NCBI GenBank assembly: GCA_028023455.1
Contig: JAQFVV010013330.1
Coordinates: 62,001 to 126,000, forward strand
Length of the DNA: 64,000 bases
Reading direction: 5' to 3'
From: Epiperipatus broadwayi
Taxonomy: Eukaryota; Onychophora; Udeonychophora; Euonychophora; Peripatidae
Part shown: piece after piece, positions 12,721-23,042 of the stretch
Layout of the letters: every line of letters starts with the position of its first letter
How positions within the stretch are numbered: position 1 is the stretch's first letter
Made by a program: the position numbers and the translations under genes
Notes under the pieces: model-generated
Told to the model about the DNA's origin: nothing
What the model saw: only the letters and a program-made list of their open reading frames with translations
Database searches by the model: none

Positions 12721-13278
12721 TATATTAAGATAGCAAATCTTTCAACTTTAATGGATAGGCTTCAATCTACTCTAGCTCTTCAGCCATCCATACCACTGAA
12801 AATCTGATGATGAAAACACCCAAATTCCTTGTTGATGCCAATATAGCTTTAAGTCACTTTGACCCCTCTTATACCGAACCTTATCCATTTAAATGCACAG
12901 CAGAGGGATGGGCAGGATAGAGGCTGAATTTGTAATATGTGAAATACAAGTGTACTTTTTATATATACCTGGAATTTAGATGTAATATAGGGGATTTGAA
13001 CGTAGACTTATAAAAAGTATACTTGTATTTCAAATATTACAAATTCAGCCTGTATTCTGCACATTCCTCTTCTATGTATTTAAATGGATATAGTCCTATA
13101 TATGCGGGGTCAGAGTGAATTAAAAGGCAACATGGGTATGACTATAATATTGGCATCAACAAGGGATTTGGGTGTTTTATCATCAGATTTTCAATGGTAT
13201 GGGTGGCTGAAGAGTTGGAGGATGGAATATATTGAAGCCTATCCATTAAAGTTTGAAGATTTGCTAGCTTAATATAAA
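12721..13278. repeat. foldback element, about 270-bp inverted arms
   Basis: The left arm starts TATATTAAGATAGCAAATC and is mirrored by the right arm ending at 13278. The inner ends (about 12925-12963 and 13011-13049) also pair, leaving a spacer of about 47 bp. The arms differ by several substitutions and small gaps. Part of the spacer is repeated at 9.4 kb. The ORF at 13084-13272 lies inside the right arm and is not considered a gene. The class is unknown. Confidence 0.75.
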
Positions 13279-13549
13279 CGGAACACTGATTATGTATTCA
13301 AATCTCCTACATTATATTTATAGTAGTAAAATAAATAAGCATAGATAATTATAAAGTTGTATTTTTAATATGTAAAATATAATTAAATTGTATAACATTA
13401 TTGTATTCCTTGTTTATACTTATAATTTGAAATATAAACCATTAAAAAAAAATTGGGATGTGGGTTTGCAAATAATATATCACATAACCATCTTTTCCTA
13501 TATTTATATAGGCTGTTAAAACAATAGTATTTTTTTCTACACAGTAGTG

Positions 13550-13645
13550 CTACTTAATAGATGTTAGATGGTTATACATATTAATCCTCTATCCAGTGCC
13601 TACTTATCTAATAGACTAATGTCTAGTATATATATATATTTCAAA
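13550..13645. repeat. degenerate fragment of the hammerhead repeat family
   Basis: The fragment carries CACAGTAGTGCTACT, then ATCCTCTATCCAGTGCCTAC, then AGACTAATGTCTAG. Together these align, with many changes, to the middle of the 466-bp hammerhead unit up to its cleavage region. Confidence 0.45.
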
Positions 13646-13750
13646 GAAATCAAGTCATATGTCACATGATCTAATTTAACAAGCTTGTATTACAAATGCT
13701 ATATATAGAGCTCACAAATAAGCTCTTAACAAGCTTTGCAGAATATCCCA

Positions 13751-13790
13751 ACCCCAATCCGCTTTCTGCTACTGGCTTCCTCAGTGAGGT
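13751..13790 (-). ncRNA. hammerhead-like motif, left arm (decayed)
   Basis: On the minus strand ACCTCA is followed by CTGAGGA (a legal CTGANGA core), GC/GC around a short loop, GAAA and the return strand TGGGGT. Stem I pairs over six positions. The expected cleavage triplet reads GAT where the other arm has GTC, so this copy is probably inactive. Confidence 0.5.
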
Positions 13791-14099
13791 GCTAGAATAT
13801 TCAAGCATTAGATTAAAAATACCAGGACAAGCCCAGCAATTTATCTAATGGATAACTATTAAGTAGAAAATCTGAAATTTTCAGACATTCATGTCTTTCA
13901 TTCCATCTGTCTAACTAAAGTTATTAATATATGGTGTATCTGAACTTGTTTCAGTCCCATATGGCTATTTAAGTTAGATAGCTGGATTGGAAGACATGTG
14001 AATGTCTGAACATTTCAGATTTTCTATTTAATAGTTATCCATTAGATAAAGTGCTGGGCTTGTCCTGGTATTTTTAATCTAATGCTTGAATATACTAGT

Positions 14100-14139
14100 A
14101 CCTCCCTGAGAAAGCCAGTTGCAGAAAACGGTCTAGGGT
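14100..14139 (+). ncRNA. hammerhead-like motif, right arm (decayed)
   Basis: The + strand keeps GAAA and the GTC cleavage triplet. The core reads CTGAGAA instead of CTGANGA, and stem I has lost two pairs. Comparing both arms gives a plausible intact ancestor, but neither arm is complete. Confidence 0.45.
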
Positions 14140-14207
14140 TGGGAATATTCTGCAAAGCTTGTTAAGAGCTTATTTGTGATTTCTATATATAGCCTATATA
14201 AATAGAA

Positions 14208-14284
14208 CTAAATAAAGTTTATTAAATTTCTGTAAATATGTTCAAACAGTTTATTAAATTTCTGTAAATATGTTCAAACAGTAG
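14208..14284. repeat. tandem duplication of a 32-bp unit
   Basis: Two nearly identical adjacent copies of a unit reading GTTTATTAAATTTCTGTAAA and then TATGTTCAAACA. Confidence 0.7.
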
Positions 14285-15803
14285 ATTATAATTGTCACTT
14301 CTTCCTACTATTATCACTCTGAAAAAATTTACATATAGTGTGAATAGTGTTTAATGATAAATAAAGATAATATATGCAAATGTGTGCATATTATGCAGGA
14401 AATGCCGATATATAAAAACCTACAAAGCTCTAGTTAAAGAGAGGGGAGGCTAACAGTGGAGATATATATTGTATGCATCAGCATAATGGAGGCTGATTAA
14501 TTAATGATATTTATCAATAATTATGGAATCATGTGTGTGCAAGTTAGAAACTGAAGTGAAAGGTAACTCACAGTTATAGAGACTCAAGATATATTCTACT
14601 CTATATATGAATAACTAAATTCATATGATAGTTTATGGTAATTACTTTGGAGAATACAAAGTTAATTCTACTCTTTATTTATTTTGATTGCAAGTGAAAA
14701 ACTTATTAAGTTTTAATTTGTGTATTATTTATTTAATAAAAGTTGTTGATGCAATCCAGAAGGTATTGAAGAAATACCAAGGGTACACAGCTGAATGGCA
14801 CAGGTTATCAGTTGAAAGAACTTACGATAACAACACAATAGCAAATATGACTGTACCAGAACAATTTGTGCTATGTAGCTACTATGTTCTTAGATTCTCT
14901 TCATCCTAAAGTTCAATATAATCTAATGCTATACTAGCTGTAAGAGATGTGATTTCTCTTCAGTAATTTCTAGAATAACATTAAAATTACCAAATATTTA
15001 ATGTTACTGGGTTTTTTTTATTTTTTTCTCACAAAAAGAAGTTTTGGCTATATTATATATATGATTTAGATTTTAGTAGAAGTCTTTAATATTAGAAAAT
15101 ATGAATTTTTTGACTATATATTGCTTTAATGTTTATTATAATTACAGTATTAACAAAAAAAATATCAAGAGATCATGGTCATTAAGAGTAATGATTAATA
15201 AGATATCATTTGTTTAAATTTATGGCCCCTGAGTTTTAAAAAAATTTTTGTTCTATATATATATATTCAAAAAATATTAAGATATATGTTATAAATATTA
15301 AAAAAGAACCATCTATCTATGCTATTGTGCAAATATATCCAAAGATTCTTTTGTAATTTTTCGATTGTTAGATTATTTAACTTTATTTATTTAGTTTTTG
15401 ATGTATTTCATGACAAACCAATAAAAGCTGATAGGTGAGCCATAAAATTGAATGCAATTGATAACCATATTACATATTCCCATGAAGCTTTTTTTTTTAA
15501 AACTATTGACTTTAATCTTGAAAATTTTATATTTACATAAATTATATTCAAAGGTGTTTCTCAAATATATCCTAATGATATTATTAACATTATACCAGTA
15601 ATCTGTAGAATCTTTCAAAATAACTAACTAGTTGTAATCTTCACATGATCACTATCTCATACTAGCACAATAATTGTTATTAAACAATTCAAAACAAAAC
15701 AACACTCTCCATATAGTAGTGCCATCTTGTGCTAACAAGAGCAATCAATGGATGCCAGAAGGCTTGTGCATAAAATCCCTATCTAATGCCTACTCATCCA
15801 ATA

Positions 15804-15845
15804 TCCCCAGACTAGTTTCTGGCTTGTGGCCTTCATCAGTGAGGA
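15804..15845 (-). ncRNA. hammerhead ribozyme, array copy 1
   Basis: The architecture is as at 8.4 kb: TCCTCA, CTGATGA, GGC/GCC stem II, GAAAC, GTC, TGGGGA on the minus strand. The core residues are complete; the base of stem II is an A-A mismatch. Confidence 0.75.
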
Positions 15846-16269
15846 GCCTTGGATCTGAGAGCACTGCACCTAGATCTTAGGATCTAATGCAACCCTCCAG
15901 CACCCACCTTTTAACTCTATTTAACTACAAAACTATGAGAATGAAATTGAAAACACTATTAATATTTTCAATCCAAGCTCAATAGCTTATATAGTCATAT
16001 GGGTCTGAACTCAATTCAGTACCCATACATTTTGGTGTCTTTGGCTCTTTAACAACCATAGCCACCACTATCCTATTAGGCAGGATTGGTGTTAAACCAC
16101 TAAACATCACATGATCACTATCTCATACTAGCACAATAATTGTTATTAAACAATTCAAAACAAAACAACACTCTCCATATAGTAGTGCCATCTTGTGCTA
16201 ACAAGAGCAATCAATGGATGCCAGAAGGCTTGTGCATAAAATCCCTATCTAATGCCTACTCATCCAATA

Positions 16270-16311
16270 TCCCCAGACTAGTTTCTGGCTTGTGGCCTTC
16301 ATCAGTGAGGA
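16270..16311 (-). ncRNA. hammerhead ribozyme, array copy 2
   Basis: Identical to copy 1 and displaced by exactly 466 bp. Two cleavages on one transcript would release a 466-nt unit RNA. Confidence 0.75.
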
Positions 16312-16618
16312 GCCTTGGATCTGAGAGCACTGCACCTAGATCTTAGGATCTAATGCAACCCTCCAGCACCCACCTTTTAACTCTATTTAACTACAAAACT
16401 ATGAGAATGAAATTGAAAACACTATTAATATTTTCAATCCAAGCTCAATAGCTTATATAGTCATATGGGTCTGAACTCAATTCAGTACCCATACATTTTG
16501 GTGTCTTTGGCTCTTTAACAACCATAGCCACCACTATCCTATTAGGCAGGATTGGTGTTAAACCACTAAACATCACATGATCACTATCTCATACTAGCAC
16601 AATAATTGTTATTAAACA

Positions 16619-16824
16619 ATTCAAAACAAAACAACACTCTCCATATAGTAGTGCCATCTTGTGCTAACAAGAGCAATCAATGGATGCCAGAAGGCTTGTG
16701 CATAAAATCCATATCTAATGCCTACTCATCCAATATCCCCAGACTAGTTTCTGGCTTGTGGCCTTCATGCTCTTGTTAGCACAAGATGGCACTACTATAT
16801 GGAGAGTGTTGTTTTGTTTTGAAT
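16619..16824. repeat. inverted junction of the array (56-bp arms)
   Basis: The third unit stops at CCTTCAT, inside the ribozyme core, and continues at once into the exact inverse of 16619-16674. The spacer between the arms is 94 bp. This looks like a template switch or a head-to-head join. Confidence 0.8.
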
Positions 16825-16840
16825 AGTTGTAATCTTATTA

Positions 16841-17230
16841 AATCAGGCAAAACTCTCTATACCTATTGCCACTCAGTGCAAGCCATAGTAATCAACATGA
16901 GCATGGATTGAGAATATTATAGTGTTTTCAATTCAAGACTCTTAGTTTTGTAGTTAAGTAGAAATAAAAGGTGGCTGCTGGAGGATTGCATTAGATTCTA
17001 AGATCTAGGTGCAGTGCTCTCAGATCCAAGGCTCCTCACTGATGAAGGCTACAAGCCAGAAACTAGTCTGAGGATATTGGATGAGTAGGCACTAGATGGG
17101 GATTTTATGCACAAGCCTTCTGGCATCCATTGATTGCTCTGGCTTGCACTGAGTGGCAATACGTATAGAGAGTTTTGCTTGTTTTAATAACAGTTTTGAG
17201 CAAGCATAAGAAATGGTGATCATGTGATAG
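16841..17230 (+). repeat. inverted, diverged copy of the hammerhead repeat
   Basis: The copy opens CAGGCAAAACTCTCTATA and closes with the inverse TATAGAGAGTTTTGCTTG. The same 45-bp end as at 8.5 and 51.4 kb follows, up to ATCATGTGAT. Its ribozyme strand is +, opposite to the adjoining array. It is shorter than 466 bp and lacks part of the unit. Confidence 0.75.
17033..17074 (+). ncRNA. hammerhead ribozyme, + strand copy
   Basis: TCCTCA (17033-17038) pairs fully with TGAGGA (17069-17074). Between them lie CTGATGA (17039-17045), stem II GGCT/AGCC around a three-base loop, GAAAC (17059-17063) and GTC (17066-17068). Stem I and stem II are better paired here than in the array copies (stem II has four pairs), which supports a conserved structure. 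The A-A mismatch at the base of stem II remains. Confidence 0.75.
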
Positions 17231-17379
17231 TTGTGATCTTCATATAGTTATGTAGAAAGTAAATAATGATAGTGATGTTTGAACCTGAAAATGGATTATA
17301 TTTCCCAATCACCTGCCTCATAGGTTTTCCCACTCAGAAATAATTGGTTTTAATTGAAATAATACCCTGTGTGGTTTGG

Positions 17380-17450
17380 TCAGTTGGTGGATTGTCTGTC
17401 TTGGAGATGGGAGATCCCTGAATCAATTTTGGCACTCACAGCTCTGGTGC
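17380..17450 (+). repeat. tRNA-like SINE fragment
   Basis: TGGTCAGTTGGTGGATTG resembles a tRNA A box and D-loop. TCTTGGAGATGGGAGATCCC follows as an anticodon-arm-like segment, then a decayed B box. No A-rich tail or duplication is clear. Confidence 0.35.
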
Positions 17451-17983
17451 TCAAACTTCTTATGAACTCCCAAATGATAAAGTCATTATTATTTTTTTTT
17501 AATTGAAATAATGAGAAAAACATGTTTTTACAATCTTTACCTAGGTACTATCTTTTCATGTGAAAAGTAAAATGCTGAATGCATCAATCTCAACTGTACC
17601 TATTTTCCCAATTCCTGCTAATATTTGGCATTTTTTTTACTGGTTAAGCATTCTTTCAAAATTTTTTAGAGACCCAGAAATTATAAGTGCTAATGTGAAA
17701 ATTATAAATGAAATATGACATATAAAATGGCACTAATAACTTGAATTTTATAAAATGTTTTATTTACAAGATTTTCCTAATTCACAAACTCAAAGTAAAA
17801 ATAATTATTTTAGAATAAATTTATACAGTGAATAAACATATAAAAAAATTAACTAAATAAAAGTAATTCAATTATTAATACAAAAGAGATAAAATACAAT
17901 AACTTGATTATATTGATTTTGAACTTAATAAAGTATGGTCTTTTTCTTTTTTTAAAGTTTTAAAAAGAAACGTCTTATCATGA

Positions 17984-18545
17984 TGCGATATAAACAATTG
18001 TGCTATATATGTATATATTTAGAACTTAAAGAAATAAGGTAATTAGAGATAAAATAATAATAGTGTTACCGGACTAGAAAATGATTAATTAAAAAATAAA
18101 GAACCAATATAATTAATTATTTTCTAGAACATTCCACATTATGGGGAAATATATAAAACCTTGGAGATAAGAGAAGGTGTCTTTTTACACATGCATCACA
18201 GGAGCAAATCGTGCTTGCAGAAAATACAAAGTGGCAGATTGTGCGGAGGACTATGGAGGGATCCAGTGAACTCCACCACTGAAGATACCAAAGTGGACCT
18301 AGGGATTATATAGGCCACATTGGCTTTATTATAATTTATTTACGCCTCGTTGGTCATGCATGTCATAAATAATAATATTGATATGTAATATATATTAAGC
18401 ATTATTAGGTAAATCGTAATATTGTATAACTTATGGCAATAAAGTCAGTAATTAGTTATAATAACTTGTTTCCAAATTATTTTTTGCTGCGTTGGTCTGA
18501 CCACTTTTACCCCTGATTGTAGGATTCATGGTGGCTTACATAGCA
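17984..18545 (+). repeat. 5' LTR of Ty3/Gypsy-type element
   Basis: This segment, starting TGCGATATAAACAATTGT and ending CATAGCA, is repeated in the same orientation at 22482-23042. The two copies are of the same length but visibly diverged, so insertion was not recent. It has a TATA-like ATATAAAA at 18151 and an AATAAA at 18438, in the order expected of an LTR promoter and poly(A) signal. Confidence 0.85.
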
Positions 18546-21500
18546 GAAAGCTGGTGCAGTTGACGGGATTGAATTCAGCTTATAATTTTGCATCGTGGTA
18601 GAATTATGTATTTAGAAATAGGGGAAAGAAAAAAAAAATCTTTTCTTATTAGTTGTTCGGAGTAAGAGTTAAGATGATGACTGTGCTCCAAGTGACAATA
18701 AATGAGTTTAATGTAAATAGTCCTGTGGATTGGTCAATTTATTTCAAAAGGATTGAGAAATTTTTTTTATTAATGGGACTGTTAGTAAAGTTGCCACATT
18801 GTTATATTATGCCGGAAACAAATGTTAGAAATCACAAATCAGTTATGTGATCACCAAGAACCAGAGAAATTGTCATACGAAGTAGAAGTTATAAAATTAA
18901 ATAATTTTTTTAGCCCAAAGCCCTCTAGGCATATAGCGTGGCTATATTTTAGAAATAGATGGCAAAATAAAGGAGAATGCGTTTGAGACTGTGATCAAAC
19001 ATTGAGGGAATTCTCTAATAGCTGTAGTTATGACAATGCATTATAGGAGGCCCTACTTGAATAATTATTTTGGGGGATGTCCAATAATAGGCTGAGACAG
19101 CAGTTATTGGCCTCAAGAGACTTGCTATACAAAGAAGCAATCAAAGTGGGAGTAGACCATGAGATAGTGCTTGATCAATCAAAGGAATTTCGAAATTTTG
19201 CTAATAATAATGAAGGTAATGTGTTTATATGAAAAACTGAAAATAAATAGCCTACTAAAATAAGATGAAAGAAATGGTTTGCTACTTTAGTGCAAAAAAA
19301 GTTCATGGCAAGTAAGTGTAGATTTAACAAAGGCAAAATAAGTCATTTAGAAAAAGCATGTAGGTCTAACGGGGAAAAAGATCATAGTATATTGCCCACT
19401 TTTCCAAAAGGAAACAAGCAGAAATGTGAGATCTATAATACCCAGGGTGTTTATTGCAATCAATTCATGATGTTAGTGAAAATATTAAATACAAATTTGA
19501 AAATGGAAATTGACAGCAGATTGGGTGTATGATGGCAATCAAAGAACAGGCAATAGTAACAGAAAATTGCTTGAACCTCCCTTTATTAATGAGGACTAGT
19601 TTAAGAGTGAAAAATGCTAGTGGTAATATTATTAGAAAATTAGGGAAAGTAGAAGTGTTAGGAATTAAAAAGGAGTCCATAGGTTACCCTATTATAGGTA
19701 GAGAATAGTTTGAAACTTCAGGAATAGAATATGTACTGTTAACAAGACCGTTATTGAGGAAGAAATAAAAGATAAGTACATAAGTTTATTTAGTAATAAG
19801 GAAAGCCAAATCAGTACTGTGCCAGTCGATATAGTCTTGCAAGATGGAGCAACTCCAGTGATTTGCAAGCCTAGAAAAGTTCCACTTGTGCTACAAGCTA
19901 AAGTGGAACAAGAGTTAAATGATTTAATTAGCAAGGGAGGGTTGAGGCCTGTCAAGAAAATTGATATAGCCACTCCGATTGTAGTGATGTCTAATGTTGT
20001 AAATATTAATTAAGCACTCAAGATGCATGTACTAAAGTTATAGCCTTATTTAAGTATTAAGTGATATCTAAACCAAACGGAGAAATCCACATTTGTGGGG
20101 ATTACCGCACTACAATAAATAAGAACCTTACAAAGAATCAGTATCCAGTGCCTAACATCAGAGAAATATTAGCCATTATGAAAAAAGTCAAGTTATTTAT
20201 CGGCATTCCATCAGATTCCAGTTTTTAAATGCACCTCTGAATTGTTTATGATTACTATCCCACAAGGGATTGTTTAACTACAATAGGCTGTCTTTTGGAA
20301 TTACTGTCACACTACATACCTTCCAAGCCAAGATGGACATGCTCTTCCAACAAATGGATGGTATACCATATTTTGATGCCATTTTAATAGTTGCTAATTC
20401 AGAAGAGAAATTATGTGAGCAACTTTTCAAAGTTTGCGATAAATTAGTTACTTTTGGAGCTAAAATAAACCCAGAAAAATGTATCTGGATGATGACCGAA
20501 ATAAAGTTCTTGGAGCATATCAAACAAGGAAAAGTAACCCAACCCCCAGAAAATTGCAGCCGTAAAAGAATCCCCAAGATCCAGAACTGTATGAGACCTA
20601 CAGGCTTTTCTGGGCTTCCTTAATTATTTTGAAACTTTTCTAAGGGGAAAAGTCATGTAGCATGACCATTGTGTAATTTGTTAAGAAAAGGCCAAAAATG
20701 CCATTGGGATCAAACCCAAGAAAAAGCATTTAGTGCTACAAAGGAATTGCTGATGTCAGATAGTTTATTAGTATACTATGACAACAGCCTTGAACTAATG
20801 CATCGGATTTGGGGTCGGAGCAGTTTTAAGTCATACAGTGATTGAGAGTAAGCAACAATAGTTTTCACTTCTAGAACATTAACCAAAGCAGAGCAAATCT
20901 ACAATCAGTTAGATAAAGGGGCATTGGCTATTATATTTGCAGTGAAAAAATTTCACCAATATTTGTATGGTCGGTCATTCAAGATCTTTACTGGTCATAA
21001 GCTGCTATTGGAATATTAGTCAAAAAAATAAAACTGCATCAGAACACTTGAGCCGTAGAATGTTACATTAGTTAAATTTATTAGCAGGTTACGATTTTGA
21101 GCTAAATTTTAAAAAAGGAAATGTCATTAAACATGCAGATGGGCTGTCAAGTCCCAATTAAATCACTTCCATAGGAAATGGCTCCAACCATTAATTACTT
21201 TGGCAACTGGAATAATGTAGTAATAGACAGTTAAAAGCAGGTTGGACAAAAGCTGAGCATGGATACAACTTGTTAATGGAATGAATCAGCAATGGCTGGT
21301 CCAGAAGTTGGCCTGAAGTATTTCATAAAGCTATATGGGACATAAGTGAAAAACTGTCTATGCATTTATATATTTATAGGGATGCACGTTAATGGACGAT
21401 AGAGTATTAATACCTAGTAGTGGTCGTTGTCAAGTTCTGCAACTTATTCATCAGGGCTATCCCCATATTATACAGGCTAAAGCACTTGCGCTGTTATGTT

Positions 21501-22481
21501 TGATGGTTGAGAATTAATTCCGAGATAGAACAATTTGTGAAAACCTGCAAGAATTGCCAAGTGAATGCAAAAAGTTCCAAAGAAAAATTATATGGCTTGG
21601 TCTGTAGTTGAAAAACCTTGGAGCCATATTGACCATGCCAGATCATTCCAAGGCCTACATTTTTTTAATAGTGATCAACTCATATTCAAAGTGGACTGAA
21701 TATAGAATTGTAAGAAATATGAGCACTGAAGAAACAATCAGAAAACTTAAGGAAATCTTTGCTTTTCATTGTTTTCCCGAAATTGAAGTATCAGACAATG
21801 GAATCAGTTTTATATCCATTAAATTTGAGGATTTCCTGAAGGAATGGGGAATTACATATAGGCATGCCCTCATATTACCCTGAGTCTAATGTGTATTGTG
21901 GAAAAAGCAGTACAAATTCTATGAAAGGAAGTCTTTTAAATATATAAGAAACATCATATTCTGCTTTGTTGTATCAGCACAGTACACTGATGAGTAGTAT
22001 GGGAAAATCTCCAGCTGAGATAATATTCGGTCAAAAGATTTGCACAAAGTTATCACCGATTCTCTAGATCAATATATTCCGAGTAAGGAAAACAACAGCA
22101 CAGAATTGCAGTATACAGAGGGAGAAAAAGTCTGAGTGAGAGATGTTCCCAGAAAATAATGGGTTATGGGCATAATCAAAGAACAGGTGTCAAACAAATA
22201 GTAGTTGATACTGAAACAAGGAAAATCACGCAAAAACATAGAAATCATGTCAAACATAGGGAAGAAGAAATTGAGCGAACCGGAAATAATATAGTGCCGG
22301 ACATTCCAAATTATATAAAGGAGTCTGACTCACCTAAAGTAAATGAAGAGAACAGAACAGACAAGGACATGACTGTTGACAAGGAAACAACTCCGCGTAA
22401 ACCCAAAGAACCAAGATGGAACCGAGTTATCTGCAAGACTATGTGAGATTTCAAAAATTGTAAATTTTGAAGTGAAGGAGG
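18546..22481 (+). mobile_element. internal region of a dead Ty3/Gypsy-type LTR retrotransposon
   Basis: The order is gag, zinc knuckle, protease, reverse transcriptase, RNase H, integrase. Gag starts near 18653 with the capsid-like motif DWSIYFKRIEKFF. A damaged CCHC knuckle lies near 19310-19360 and a damaged protease site (MEIDSRLG for the family's DSG/DTG type) near 19500. RT is spread over several frames between 19819 and 20620: PNGEIHICGDYR is clear, but the catalytic box reads YFDAILIV, with one aspartate replaced. RNase H (TKAEQIYNQLDKGALAII) is near 20880-20940. Integrase keeps SDNGISF near 21790. A GPY/F-like tail follows to about 22190. Many frame changes and stops make it a pseudogene. 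Confidence 0.88.
22471..22481 (+). promoter_or_regulatory. polypurine tract of the LTR element
   Basis: AGTGAAGGAGG lies directly before the 3' LTR, where plus-strand DNA synthesis starts in LTR retroelements. One T interrupts the purine run. Confidence 0.65.
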
Positions 22482-23042
22482 TGCAATATAGACAATTGTA
22501 CAGTACTATATATATGTATATATTTAGAACTTAAAGAAATAAGATAATTAGAGATAAAGTAATGATAAGCGTTAATGAATTAGAAAATGATTAATTAAAA
22601 GATAAAGAATCAATATAATTAATTATTTTCTAAGACATTCCATACTACGGGGAACTATATAAAAACTCAGAGATAAGAGGGTGTCTTTTTAGATATGCAT
22701 TGCAGGAGTGAATTGTACTTGCAGAAAATACAAAATGGCAGAATGTGAGAAAAACTAGGAGGGACCGAGTGAACTCCACCACTGAAGATACCAAAGTGCA
22801 CCTAGGGACTATACAGGCCACATCAACTTTCTTATAATTTATTTATACCTCATTGGCTTTACATGTCATAAGTAACAATATTCATATGTAATATATATTA
22901 AGTGTTGTTAGGTAAATCTCAATATTGTATAACTTGTGGCAATAAAGTCAGTAATTAGTTATAATAACTTGTTTCCAAATTACTTTTTGTTCTGTTGGTC
23001 TGACCACTTTTACCCCCGATTGTAGAGTGGCTGTACATAGCA
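22482..23042 (+). repeat. 3' LTR of Ty3/Gypsy-type element
   Basis: Matches the 5' LTR end to end, including a TATATAAAA at 22656 and AATAAA at 22941. The flanks CATGA (before the 5' LTR) and CATGG (after the 3' LTR) could be a decayed target duplication. Confidence 0.85.

Larger units (their letters stand above)
13695..14210. repeat. palindromic repeat with two decayed hammerhead motifs
   Basis: The arms 13700-13925 and about 13975-14205 are imperfect inverse copies around a spacer of about 50 bp. The outer ends read AAGCTCTTAACAAGCTTTGC and its inverse. Each arm contains a hammerhead-like block. The unit differs in sequence from the 466-bp family but shares its plan: stem I, CTGANGA, a very short stem II with an A-A base, GAAA and a GTC-like site. 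This suggests a second, older ribozyme repeat family. Confidence 0.7.
15643..16768 (-). repeat. tandem array, 466-bp unit, each full unit with a hammerhead ribozyme (retrozyme-like)
   Basis: The unit beginning with CACATGATCACTATCTCATA repeats at about 15643, 16109 and 16575, a period of 466 bp. There are two full copies and a third broken at 16768. The first two copies look identical over long stretches, so the array is young. The sense strand is taken as minus because the hammerhead lies there. On that strand a TATATAAG lies in each unit, a possible promoter. Identical 68-codon ORFs at 15674 and 16140 exist only because the DNA repeats; they run antisense to the ribozyme and show no domain. 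Non-coding tandem units of a few hundred bases, each with a type I hammerhead, describe animal retrozymes, which are thought to be mobilised by Penelope-like or other retroelements. Confidence 0.8.

Noticed and set aside
13084-13272. 62-codon ORF
   Set aside because: Lies wholly in one arm of a foldback repeat, with no domain.
15674-16346. Two identical 68-codon ORFs (15674-15880 and 16140-16346)
   Set aside because: They are identical only because the DNA is a tandem repeat. They run antisense to the ribozyme strand and show no domain, so they are not listed as genes.
15643-16768. CRISPR-like array
   Set aside because: The repeat unit is 466 bp with no short repeat/unique spacer pattern, and the genome is eukaryotic.
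20278-20577. 99-codon minus-strand ORF
   Set aside because: Antisense to the Gypsy reverse transcriptase on the + strand.
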